Assembly: GCF_000003605.2 (NCBI RefSeq)
Contig: NW_003131856.1
Location: 690,691 to 708,264, forward strand
Direction of reading: 5' to 3'
Length of the DNA: 17,574 bases
DNA from: Saccoglossus kowalevskii
Lineage: Eukaryota; Hemichordata; Enteropneusta; Harrimaniidae
This document shows, piece by piece, positions 9,501 through 15,805 of this stretch. The notes beneath the pieces are model-generated. The model ran no database searches and had not been told where the DNA came from. It was given only the letters and a program-made list of their open reading frames with translations. The translations under genes were made by a program, and so were the position numbers. Each line of letters opens with the position of its first letter. The first letter of the stretch is position 1.

Positions 9501-10130
9501 GTAATTATCATTCATAATGTTATATGTTTATCCCAGCATACCTTGTCCTACATTTCAATATTTAATGTTAAATGGTAATATGTTATGAAAGATGAAGACA
9601 GACTTAAATTTGCTAGTTGGAGAAGGGCGCTTTATCTCACGGTTTAATAATATTATGTATTGGTTGTAACCTCCGTTATATTATTTTACAACTGTGTCCA
9701 AAAAACGTCTTGTTCATTAAGAAATAATTTGAAAATACAATACAATACATAAACAAAACCTTAGTACATTACAGTATTTCATCAGTCTATCTTTTTATGT
9801 GATAACGTACCCTTTTCAGATTATGACGGCCGTGCTGGAATGGCCGCAATCGTTTTAAACAACGACGCAGATTTCAATTTGAGAGATTGCTACGCACACA
9901 TTACTGCGCATCTACCGTTGTACGCATGTCCACGCTTTATACGTATTCGTGATTCGCTGGAGCTGACAGAAACATTTAAATATAAGAAGTCTAGTCTGGT
10001 TAAGGAAGGATATGACCCGAATGTTATCAACGAACCCATGTACTACATGGACTTCAGAAATAAAACATTTCTACCTCTCGATGCGAGGGCGTATGCGGAC
10101 ATCGTGTACAACAACAACCCTCGTATGTAA
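2898..10130 (+). CDS. SLC27A: SLC27-family fatty-acid transport protein / very-long-chain acyl-CoA synthetase, 9 coding exons, 681 aa
   Basis: Joined exons 2898-3516, 5333-5575, 5711-5872, 6739-6863, 6980-7174, 8389-8479, 8737-8938, 9242-9339 and 9820-10130 total 2046 nt and stay in frame. Family members activate long and very-long-chain fatty acids with ATP to acyl-CoA at ER, plasma or peroxisomal membranes, which drives uptake. Visible motifs: ATP-binding loop FTSGTSG plus RPK near residues 281-291, a GNGL motif near 397-400, YGATE at 421-425, an IKYD...PVRD..GKC segment in exon 6, TGD with Asp525, and the family signature GDTFRWKGENVATNEV at 542-557. The exon-6 motif resembles SLC27A2/A6 rather than A1/A4. 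Oddities: no N-terminal hydrophobic segment, TEST where the family usually has TEGN, and TETFK (628-632) where TGTFK is usual. The C-terminus (NNNPRM) is not a PTS1 peroxisomal signal. Length is about 60 residues above the 620 of human SLC27A2, all from the N-terminus. Family assignment is firm; start and subfamily are inferred. Confidence 0.93.
3829..3961. mobile_element. TTAA-flanked MITE, copy A (133 bp)
   Basis: Left end TTAA-AGGGCGGTAGTCGTCG and right end, read inward on the other strand, TTAA-AGCGCGGTGGTCGTCG match at 14 of 16 positions after TTAA. The inside holds a small GAGTCC/GGGACTC hairpin. No coding capacity, so non-autonomous. It lies in SLC27 intron 1. Confidence 0.8.
4197..4361. 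mobile_element. TTAA-flanked MITE, copy B (165 bp)
   Basis: Left end TTAA-AGTGGGGGAGTCGTCAC and right end, inverted, TTAA-AGCGGGAGGGTCGTCAC match at 14 of 17 positions. The next bases inward (ATGCGCATGCG and CTGCGCACGTGCG) also pair. It shares ...GTCGTC with copies A and C and the internal GGGACTC of copy A, so it looks like a diverged member of the same family. Confidence 0.75.
4555..4856. mobile_element. TTAA-flanked MITE, copy C (302 bp)
   Basis: Left end TTAA-AGGGCGTTGGTCGTCGCG and right end, inverted, TTAA-AAGGCGGTAGTCGTCGCG match at 15 of 18 positions. The left end continues with CTGCGCATGTGCG, shared with copy B's inner motif. No coding frame. Its right terminus is included in the 105-bp tandem duplication that follows. 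Confidence 0.75.
4820..5026 (+). repeat. 105-bp tandem direct duplication
   Basis: The block starting GACCCATACATCTCTCGCGA at 4820 recurs at 4925, an offset of 105 bases. The copies differ at only two positions that I can see (CCGCC to CCACC, and CTTG to CCTG). The unit carries the right end of MITE copy C plus about 70 bp of flank, so the duplication came after the MITE insertion and is young. Confidence 0.9.
5219..5250. repeat. 32-bp near-perfect palindrome (copy 1 of a pair)
   Basis: GCACAGCCACTCTACT followed directly by AGTAGAGTGACTGTGC is self-complementary across 32 bases except for one pair. It has no loop. The arm is closely related to the palindrome at 15767-15805. Confidence 0.85.
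5333..5575 (+). CDS. SLC27A: SLC27 exon 2 (up to the ATP-binding loop)
   Basis: Acceptor TTTAATTTAG|TT follows a T-rich tract and completes a phase-1 codon (G+TT = Val). The exon reads through CSDDLFKAVEGISTQLE to CLYVFTSGTSG, the start of the P-loop-like motif of the ANL superfamily. I chose donor GTA|GTGAGT at 5576 because GTGAGT is a near-consensus site; this gives TSGTSGN-RPK, one residue longer than usual. A donor GT at 5573 is also in frame and gives TSGTSD-RPK, with the usual length but the conserved Gly replaced. The exact end is therefore uncertain by three bases. Confidence 0.85.
5711..5872 (+). CDS. SLC27A: SLC27 exon 3
   Basis: Acceptor TTTACTATAG|AT joins exon 2 in phase 1. Encodes RPKAARVIHQRMVAKA, then HSDRVYVCLPLYHGTSLMMG, the classic 'PLYH' stretch after the ATP-binding loop in SLC27 proteins. 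Ends SVG at G|GTGAGT, phase 1. Intron 2 before it is only 135 bp. Confidence 0.9.
5873..6738. other. SLC27 intron 3, no coding content found
   Basis: AT-rich intron of 866 bp. It has one imperfect hairpin at about 6402-6437 (GATATTGTCGTGGTG against CACCACAATATC). Exon 3 joins exon 4 in frame without any extra exon, so nothing appears to be missing here. Confidence 0.6.
6739..6863 (+). CDS. SLC27A: SLC27 exon 4
   Basis: Acceptor TCTCACAG|GT completes Gly in phase 1. Encodes GATLILAPRFSSTSFW, then KYQATSFIHAGEICRYLLAM, matching the family's FSAS.FW..C.KY......GE..RYL region. I end it at AAG|GTGGGA (phase 0) because only this keeps frame with exon 5 and gives the family spacing from RYL to the next His. 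A GTAAGG donor five bases earlier (6859) would shift the frame. Confidence 0.87.
6980..7174 (+). CDS. SLC27A: SLC27 exon 5 (GNGL and YGATE motifs)
   Basis: Acceptor AATGTTAG|AGC, phase 0; donor AAG|GTATGT, phase 0. Encodes SDYERRHKLSSLMGNGLGKD, then IIEVYGATESTFM and GALGKYSPLMK. HKL..LMGNGL aligns residue for residue with the family's HKVRLALGNGL. YGATE is the adenylate-forming motif; the two residues after it are Ser-Thr where SLC27 proteins usually have Gly-Asn. Confidence 0.9.
7388..7428 (+). repeat. AAT-type microsatellite
   Basis: Interrupted (AAT)n: ATAATATACAATAATAATAT, then CAGTAATAATAATAATACCA. It sits where the 3' tail of the minus-strand non-LTR element would be expected, and may be that tail. 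Confidence 0.6.
7390..8130 (-). mobile_element. Non-LTR retrotransposon 3' fragment, antisense in SLC27 intron 5
   Basis: On the minus strand 7583-7855 reads through HNYATRQATGSNYY, then TAAKKWNSLPDSIKNI and FKNTLKLYLMKQ, the typical C-terminus of a LINE reverse-transcriptase polyprotein. Just upstream on that strand, near 7950-8090 and in another frame, LFYNSLIFPHITYCVEIWGN then LLLQKKTVRLIT gives the preceding conserved block. Stops and frameshifts between the blocks show it is dead. A presumed 3' UTR of about 150 bp ends at the AAT microsatellite. The catalytic RT core and endonuclease are not seen, so this is a 5'-truncated copy. Confidence 0.8.
7583..7855 (-). pseudogene. Reverse-transcriptase polyprotein C-terminus (decayed)
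   Basis: The open frame begins within the element at a chance Met and ends at a natural-looking stop after FKNTLKLYLMKQ. The WNSLPDSIKN motif, followed by FK..LK.YL, is the family hallmark. No function is expected from this fragment. Confidence 0.7.
8197..8239 (+). repeat. Three short tandem copies of a GGGGAAGCCATGAT unit
   Basis: GGGGAAGCCATGA, TAGGGAAGCCATGA and TTGGGGAAGCCATAAC follow one another, a 14-15 bp step. The tract lies between the retrotransposon fragment and SLC27 exon 6. Confidence 0.75.
8389..8479 (+). CDS. SLC27A: SLC27 exon 6 (short, 91 nt)
   Basis: Found from the gap between exons 5 and 7. Acceptor TGTACTGTGTAG|AAA (phase 0) and donor TTGG|GTAAGT (phase 1) fit both neighbours exactly. 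Encodes KLRGFWLIKYDTELAKPVRD, then GDGKCVPVKLG, a close match to the family segment 'IKYDVE..EPVRDENG.C'. It has no ATG and is too short to show up as an isolated open frame. Confidence 0.92.
8737..8938 (+). CDS. SLC27A: SLC27 exon 7 (ATP-binding Asp)
   Basis: Acceptor TTTTAG|AT (phase 1) gives D-EPGLLISPLEGVGAKYMGY, then RILRNVFRPGDQYYNTGDLF and YYLYFAERLGDTF. The TGD Asp525 and Arg540 are the expected nucleotide-binding residues of the family. Donor TTTAG|GTGAGT, phase 2. Confidence 0.93.
9242..9339 (+). CDS. SLC27A: SLC27 exon 8 (family signature)
   Basis: Acceptor TTTTCTTGCAG|G completes Arg546. Encodes WKGENVATNEVANVIASF, then VREVVVYGVTVK; RWKGENVAT.EV is the diagnostic SLC27/ACSVL motif and marks the hinge to the C-terminal domain. 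Donor AAAG|GTAATA, phase 1. Confidence 0.95.
9820..10130 (+). CDS. SLC27A: SLC27 exon 9 (C-terminal domain and stop)
   Basis: Acceptor CCTTTTCAG|AT (phase 1). Encodes DYDGRAGMAAIVLNNDADF, then HLPLYACPRFIRIRDSLELT, TFKYKKSSLVKEGYDPNVI and a short tail to TAA at 10128-10130. This is the typical SLC27 C-terminal lid domain; human SLC27A2 has matching 'LPSYARPRFLRIQ' and 'TFKHRKMTLVEEGFNP' stretches. Glu629 stands where the family usually has Gly. Confidence 0.95.
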
Positions 10131-10249
10131 ACGGCCACACCTGCTCTCCAACGGAAGGTAGACCCATTAAACGCACAGTTTAATATAAGTTTTGGGAGAC
10201 ACATTTTAAGAATTTTTAGACAATTATCATATATTCATTTTTGCCGAAG

Positions 10250-10255
10250 AATAAA
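10250..10255 (+). terminator. Polyadenylation signal AATAAA (proximal)
   Basis: AATAAA 120 bases after the SLC27 stop codon in AT-rich DNA with T-rich flanks; the likely 3' UTR end lies shortly after. Confidence 0.5.
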
Positions 10256-10450
10256 ACGCACAGTTATTACAATACCCATTTTAACGCACAAGGGGAAATG
10301 TTTTTTATGCATTCATCTATTGATTGGAAGTTGAATACACTTTCTTTGTGGGACAGATAAAAACACTAATATTAATATTTTGGAGTATGCTTTTTACAAT
10401 GGTTTTATATTTAAAAAGGGCTGCTAATTCGATGATTCAACATACTTTTA

Positions 10451-10456
10451 AATAAA
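10451..10456 (+). terminator. Polyadenylation signal AATAAA (distal)
   Basis: A second AATAAA about 320 bases after the stop, followed by GT/T-rich sequence; a possible alternative 3' end. Confidence 0.35.
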
Positions 10457-10459
10457 TTC

Positions 10460-10794
10460 CGTGTTGTATATTACGAGTTAGTGAATATATAATATAGATA
10501 AAGTTATTTAATATAATGTCATGAATTTGTTTTCGCGTATCTCTTGACCGACTTAATTAGTTGATTATTAGCTGAATTGCTGTGTTATGTCTGTCATCGT
10601 CTAGGCCTAATTGAAGTTTTGGACGGAACTTGGCTCAGTGGTTTGGAACTAATTACAAGATACCGTCGCTATTCTTACATCCATAGTTATTAATGTAGTG
10701 AACGATTAATCAAAAGATATGACGTATTCAGTACTTAGTGTGATTAGCTTTATGATTGAAGTTTACGCCTTAGAGTCTTTTTACTGTTTTGTAA
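10460..10794. other. AT-rich spacer, no gene recognised
   Basis: TGGCTCAGTGGT near 10630 resembles a tRNA A-box, but no B-box follows, so no RNA gene is called. No coding frame. Confidence 0.5.
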
Positions 10795-11230
10795 TTGGTT
10801 AGAGTTTTGAAAATGAATAAAGAGAGTTTGAGTTGGTCTTGGCGAATACTCCACGATAGACGCAGTCAGAAAGTAGAGAGAGTGCAGTCTGAGAGTCGAG
10901 GGCAGTCCTGGACAGTCGAGAGTCCAGTCCAGGGGCGAGCCTTGAGGCAGTCCAGTCTTGGGCGAGTCTTGGTTCAGCCTTGGGAGAGTCTTGGGGACTT
11001 TCCCCAGGGCGCTGAGTCTTATAGAGTGCTCCAAAAGATCGACTAAGACGAGAGTTGAAACGTATTTCGTTGTGTGTGCCTTATTTGACTGTAAAGTTAA
11101 AGTGACTTTCCCGATCCCGTACCTCAAGGGAGAGAGACGAGACGAGTTTCCCCCCTGGCAAGTGTGGAGAACCCAGAGAGAGAAAGAATTTACCCCTGAT
11201 AATAATATTAAGAGAGTTGTTATATAACAC
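10795..11230 (+). repeat. GAGTCTTGG-rich degenerate repeat, possibly LTR-derived
   Basis: GC-richer than its surroundings and built from recurring AGTCCAG, GAGAGTC and GAGTCTTGG words; CTTGGGCGAGTCTTGG (10957-10972) recurs as CTTGGGAGAGTCTTGG at 10979-10994. CTGGCAAGTGTGGAGAACCC near 11155 and an early AATAAA at about 10816 give it an LTR-plus-leader feel. No matching second LTR, no TG...CA ends and no gag/pol are visible. Overlapping frames of 83-125 codons on both strands look like by-products of the repeat. Confidence 0.4.
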
Positions 11231-12940
11231 TATATACGTTGCTATAGATGCCACAACATTTCAAACAGAATAATAATAAAAATACAATTTTGAATTGACA
11301 ACGGTAAGGAAAAAAAATCAACTATTTTTTGGGGGGGGAAGAATGGATATACAGTATTTTATATTCATTGAAATGAGTTATAAGAATATTTTAACTTATC
11401 CTTGTTTAGCACCAATGATTTCATATCAAAAAACGAATAACTGTGTAAGTTGATTCTATATAACTCTTAATTGTTCATTATTACAGTACTGTGAATCACT
11501 TTCAGAAGTGTAAAATAAACTAATATGACCCATATAAAAATAGTGCTAATTTTATTTTGTAAAATGACAATATATTAACAGTATGTCGCTAAGTTCCTAG
11601 AGTGAGTACTTGATATACAGCTGCAGGATTTGAACTCAAATAATAAATGTACACGGTATGGAATGACATGAATAAACGTTTACCCACAATTTCCTGCTAC
11701 AACAGTATTTTTCAATACGTGTACAATACGTTTTAATTTGTATAGCACGTGTTTGTAGTTTTCAGTACATTGTTTGTGTACCACCTTAAGGATTCAAACT
11801 TTCAAGTGTGAGATTATTAGCATCTGCTTACTTCACTGTTGTCATATACGTACTCAGTTGCTTTACTTGAGAAAATCTTCTTCAATTGACGGATCGATTT
11901 CATGACTACTATTGATAACATAAGTCTTCCTATACATGACAGAAAATAATTTACGTTAATCAATTTCTATTCACGCGAACTATATTTGCAAATATTTCCG
12001 GCATTGATTCTGATATTTACGGGAATATTGAACAATACTCCGAACACATAATAAAGCACACGACGAAACATCAATTGTAAATTTTAAGTAGGCTTCGGCG
12101 ATGCAACTATTATAGACTGTTGTAATGTCATTGTTAAAATCATTTTGCGTTTTAAGGGATAATTTTACGCCTTTCACATGCAAAGAGTTTACCTACATAT
12201 GACACATCTTACATTTATGACATCATAAAACTCAATTTATGTGCATTTTGTTTGCACTATACCGCCGAAGTAAGACGACTGACGTACACGTATGTCTAGC
12301 TTAAAAGTTAACTATTGTGTGGAGGATAAAGATACATAATCTGCAGAATAAAGGATCCACATGGTACGTATAGCATACATGAATACAGAACATAGAGACT
12401 AAATCAATCTTTAACAAACCTAATAGCATACATCGTCATAATACCAACATGTTCATGAATATAAGGGATATCGGTCGATAATTTCTTTGTATTCGTGTTT
12501 GTATAAAGAGTTTTCACGTGTTCTACGGTATGAGTGCAGTATTTGCAACATTTCACGAAATAGGCTGAACCAATTAATTTTGTTTAAAAGAAATTCATTC
12601 AATCGACAATGTGATGAACCCTCTGTAATGACATCATTATATGAATATAAGTGATATTATATGATAATATCTATAGTAAATTACGTACTTTCAAGGGTAT
12701 CTATCAATAAAAATTTCTTGATTGTATTTTGAAAAATAAATCAGTTCAAAGTTTATTATTGAGAATTATGATTTAGAACAAATCCCCCAGAAAGTACCAG
12801 GATGTGTGACATTCAGGGGTCATGTATAATGCCTATTGAAGTGCGCAATCAGGGTCATCGTTTGAAAGCTTGTTTTGTAATTATAAACTTTGAAAAAGAG
12901 TACATATTGAAATGCTGAATGATATTTATAGTAAGACTGA
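11231..12940. other. AT-rich intergenic DNA, nothing recognised
   Basis: The only open frame of note is a 67-codon minus-strand one at 11980-12183, without any family match. No repeat with clear ends and no RNA gene was seen. A G9 run lies near 11330. Confidence 0.5.
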
Positions 12941-13088
12941 TTGCAAAAGGTTAAATTACTAGACATGTATCACTGCAGAATCAATTCAGTAGTTGAAGGA
13001 TTACCGTCCATTGTGATTCATTTGGGTGACTCCGCAAGTTTGTGTTTGTGCGTGAACATGTCCTTCCTCGATTTCAAATGGTCGGCCC

Positions 13089-13101
13089 TTAAAGGGCGGT
13101 G
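13089..13101 (+). mobile_element. Orphan end resembling the intron-1 TTAA MITE family
   Basis: TTAA-AGGGCGGTGG matches the first ten bases of MITE copies A and C, then diverges. No partner end was found nearby, so this is either a decayed end or a chance match. Confidence 0.3.
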
Positions 13102-13187
13102 GCGTACACGTTCGCGTGAAAATACGTTGTTTGATCTCGCTTTTAATACCATTAGGGATTGGTCAGTTACTTCGGCCTGGTGGATCA

Positions 13188-13236
13188 GTAGGGGGGTTAC
13201 CCTGTTTTTGATTTTACGAATAGGGGGGTCACCCTG
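13188..13236 (+). repeat. G-tract module, copy 1
   Basis: Two GGGGGG runs each followed by (T/C)ACCCT, separated by a T-rich spacer. Related to the module at 14138-14218. Confidence 0.6.
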
Positions 13237-14137
13237 GTTTGATATCATGAATGTTTTCCACAATTCACACACGCGCTTATGCATATACTTTTTAAAATTT
13301 TATTTCAGAACGAAAGATAAAAAAGTTAATCGTACAAATGTGTTCTTAATAATAACTATTACCCATATTGCCTATAAATTTGTTGATGCAAAAAATGTTA
13401 TAGGCTAAATATTTTGGGGTTGAAGTTGCCAAATAACTAACAGATTATGAAATGCGGTAGAGCCCCGTGCAATTATACAGTTAAGTTTTAAACACATCCC
13501 AAGTCCATGTGATATCAGATTATTTTATTTAAAGTCTGAAGTCACCATTGTATAAGATATTTACTGGATTTATCCAATTATAGCTGGAGACGAAAAAACA
13601 CAGCAATTAGTACAAAGAGCAGTGACAGTTTTTGTTCAGCAAATCAAAAAAGTTAAATTTCTGAAAATGCTGATACATGTATATAAATAAAATGATAAAT
13701 GATGAATAAATATGCATATTTTGCTCCGTAAAAAAACAAAATCCAACACAAATTTAAGCAAAAATCAAAGTTTCCTTTGTTTTCATAAGCACAGACTGTG
13801 CTTCGGGTGTAAAGCATTCCTATAAGTGATGAAAGATATATTAAATCCAAATTAGTTTTCAAACCGCCTAGATTCAAGTCCTCTTTTCCTATCTTATAAG
13901 GGCGTTTATCAAGTGAGTACTCCACAGCTTTGTTTTATTTACTATCTTTAGCAGCATAGATTTCCATCTTTCCTGCAGCCTTTTCTGTAGTCGTTTTTTG
14001 GCTTGCTTGCCCTTCCCTCCTAAGGTCTATTAAATGCAAACACTAACCTTTACGGCAAACCGTGATACTTTCAATGCACATATAATACACTTTGTAATCA
14101 TGTCAGAGCCAAAACTGTTAATGTTTCTTTGTGTTTC

Positions 14138-14218
14138 GGGAGGGGGGGGGTCAGAATGTTTTAAAATATAATGGGATGGGGGGGGGTCGCCCTCTTTTTT
14201 ATTTGATAGGGGGGTGGG
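14138..14218 (+). repeat. G-tract module, copy 2 (G-quadruplex-prone)
   Basis: Contains runs of nine or more Gs at about 14142-14150 and 14178-14186 and further GGG runs at 14172-14175 and 14209-14218. Four G-runs in close reach fit the usual G-quadruplex pattern on the plus strand. The GTCGCCCT..TTTTTT..GATAGGGGGG order matches the module at 13188. Confidence 0.65.
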
Positions 14219-14414
14219 TCAACTGAGATTTACAGCTGGCAAAATGGAATCTGCTGGATTCTAAATGACCAATCCCTTATGTAAAAGGCAATAGAAATTT
14301 GTGTTTACGATAAATGTATTGTTTCAATCGAAGTATTTATCAAATTAATAGATTGCGATTCTGACAAGCAGAATACAATATTTATAGTTTTGTTTAGAAG
14401 AACTTGAATTGTGG

Positions 14415-14484
14415 GTGCGCAGAACTGTTTGCGCAATTCGTTTTTCAGTTCTCTGCCAAGCTGTTTCATTGTTGTTCTGCGCAC
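14415..14484. repeat. Inverted repeat GTGCGCAGAAC / GTTCTGCGCAC
   Basis: Perfect 11-bp arms at 14415-14425 and 14474-14484 with a 48-bp loop. The region is richer in CpG than its flanks. On the minus strand two frames are open across it, including ATDLKSAAVRRTTMKQLG and ELKNELRKQF, without a start codon at their head. It could be a small element or part of an exon; I recognise no family. Confidence 0.5.
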
Positions 14485-14644
14485 GGCTGCCGATTTTAGA
14501 TCGGTTGCTTCTCTGGCGGCGAACTGATGGTATATTCGTTCCTGACTAAACAGAGATCTTTTTTTTGCGTATTTTCAGTCCCTATGCAATGTAAGAAAAA
14601 CAAATCTGCGATAATTCACCTTTTCTCATGGGTCAAAATGACGT

Positions 14645-14766
14645 AGGTTACAGGTCAGGTTGCAGGTCAGATTACAGGTCAGGTTACAGGTCAGGTTGCA
14701 GGTCAGGTTGCAGGTCAGGTTACAGGTCAGGTTGCAGGTCAGGTTGCAGGTCAGGTTACAGGTTGT
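14645..14766 (+). repeat. 12-bp tandem array with nine AGGTCA half-sites
   Basis: CAGGTCAGGTTR repeats every 12 bases from 14651 to 14758 in nine full copies with partial units at both sides. Each unit holds the nuclear-receptor half-site AGGTCA; the neighbouring AGGTTAC or AGGTTGC places an AGGTTR-N1-AGGTCA (DR1-like) pair in every unit. The serine-glycine-arginine peptides it can encode are by-products of the repeat. Confidence 0.9.
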
Positions 14767-14789
14767 ATTTAATCTTCTTCACGATTTTT

Positions 14790-15045
14790 TTAATAACAGC
14801 GGTCACGATCCCGGGTCGTCCTCGTCGTCGAAAGCGATGGCCATTTAAGCCGAACTCATACAGCCTCGCTCGACGTCACAGGAAAATCTTCTGAGGCCGC
14901 CATCTTACATTGCTGTCGCCGACGAACGCGGGGACGAACGTCTCGTCTAAAATATTAAACAGGGTCGTCTTGTGCGACACTCACACGAAGCGACGCGACA
15001 TCCGTATTCGTCGGTAAACGTCGGGCGAAGCTGTCTGAGTCGGCA
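14790..15045. promoter_or_regulatory. CpG-rich promoter-like stretch
   Basis: CpG is dense here (for example CGTCCTCGTCGTCG, GACGAACGCGGGGACGAACG) in an otherwise CpG-poor window. It contains GGCCGCCATCTT (14895-14906), the YY1 motif on the minus strand, and TGACGTCG (14871-14878, minus strand), a CRE-like site. The YY1 site holds an ATG in the common 'AAGATGGCGGC' start context. Confidence 0.45.
14862..14903 (-). CDS. Candidate first coding exon of an unknown minus-strand gene
   Basis: From the ATG inside AAGATGGCGGC the minus strand reads MAASEDFPVTSSEA and then meets GCT|GTATGA, a usable splice donor; without splicing the frame stops one codon later. The N-terminal sequence looks natural (Met-Ala-Ala, acidic). 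No downstream exon could be proved. Candidates are the open stretch at about 14400-14530 and a Lys-rich frame near 13945-14018 that ends in AAKDSK-stop. No family recognised. Confidence 0.25.
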
Positions 15046-15109
15046 TTTAGGGGTGTACCATTTGAGATCTTGGGGAGGGCTTGTAAAATAAAAAGTTTGT
15101 CATTTTTTC

Positions 15110-15200
15110 AGAGTTCTGGGTAAATCAAGTGCGCATACTCATTTTCAGCCAATCAGGCGTGCCGTAACAGCGAGTATTTCCTTGATTTACCCAGAACTCT
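15110..15200. mobile_element. 91-bp MITE-like element with perfect 20-bp inverted ends
   Basis: AGAGTTCTGGGTAAATCAAG at 15110-15129 is exactly complementary to CTTGATTTACCCAGAACTCT at 15181-15200. Pairing continues weakly inward (ATACTC / GAGTAT). No coding capacity. No clear target-site duplication is seen. Confidence 0.8.
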
Positions 15201-15204
15201 ATGC

Positions 15205-15660
15205 AAATTCCCCTTGATTCTGGCTGCTGGCCATTTTCGATCATGAAATCGTCGGATATCATCAGAAAACTCGCGATTTGTGCAGTTTTGAATAAAACCA
15301 AGTTAGCGATTATGAACAATGGTTATTAACATAACACCTGACCCCCTCTGCACTTTTTGTTTCGCATTTTAAGGTAAGAAATCGACATTTGAAAACGACA
15401 GGGTGTCGATTTACTAGGTGCCGTGTTTCACAACTTGTTTATTTATATACGTATAGCGGATGATTTTTTTTTTAAAATTAGTATTTATTGATTTTCAGCC
15501 CCCAAGTGACTGTGTTTGTATGTAACTTTAATAAGTAGCCATGGAGGTCCCTAGATCTAGTACGTCGATGATATATCAATGCATATTCTTTTATTTCAAA
15601 AATATCTTTAAAGTTAAATGTTTGAGAAAAATTTTATTGATCGACAACCTGTAACCTGCG
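15205..15660. other. AT-rich spacer, nothing recognised
   Basis: No coding frame or repeat with clear ends. ACAACCTGTAACCTGCG near 15648 echoes, on the other strand, the CAGGTTACAGGTTGT edge of the 12-bp array. Confidence 0.4.
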
Positions 15661-15672
15661 TTTTGATCCGGG

Positions 15673-15704
15673 CATTTTCACCGCGTGACAACCATCACGG
15701 TGAA
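15673..15704. repeat. Hairpin TTTTCACCG ... CGGTGAAAA
   Basis: Nine-base arms with a further GTGA/TCAC pairing inside. A short isolated inverted repeat of unknown role. Confidence 0.6.
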
Positions 15705-15766
15705 AACAAAGGCCGAACACTCACAGAAAACGGTACTTTGAGAGGGTTATTGAGGCACCCCTGAAC

Positions 15767-15805
15767 CACAGTCCCTCTAGATCTATCTACGATAGAGGGA
15801 CTGTG
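15767..15805. repeat. 39-bp palindrome with loop (copy 2 of a pair)
   Basis: CACAGTCCCTCTA (15767-15779) pairs perfectly with TAGAGGGACTGTG (15793-15805) across a 13-base loop. The right arm TAGAGGGACTGTGC differs by one base from TAGAGTGACTGTGC of the palindrome at 5219-5250. Confidence 0.85.

Larger units (their letters stand above)
13151..14280. mobile_element. Possible 1.1-kb element bounded by inverted AGGGATTGGTCA
   Basis: ATTAGGGATTGGTCA at 13151-13165 is answered by TGACCAATCCCTTAT at 14266-14280, an inverted match of 14 in 15. Just inside each end is a G-tract module: TAGGGGGGTTACCCTG ... TAGGGGGGTCACCCTG (13189-13236) and GGGGGGGGGTCGCCCT ... TAGGGGGGTGGGTCA (about 14173-14220). 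It could be one non-autonomous DNA element or two fragments of a family. No transposase is seen inside. Confidence 0.4.

Noticed and set aside
10625-10650. tRNA A-box-like TGGCTCAGTGGT as a tRNA or SINE
   Set aside because: No B-box or cloverleaf can be drawn downstream.
12941-13408. 155-codon plus-strand frame and 88-codon minus-strand frame
   Set aside because: Both cross the orphan MITE end and the G-tract module, and neither resembles a known protein.
14628-14894. Arg-Ser-Gly repeat protein frames
   Set aside because: Created by the 12-bp DNA repeat; open in more than one frame and with no conserved ends.
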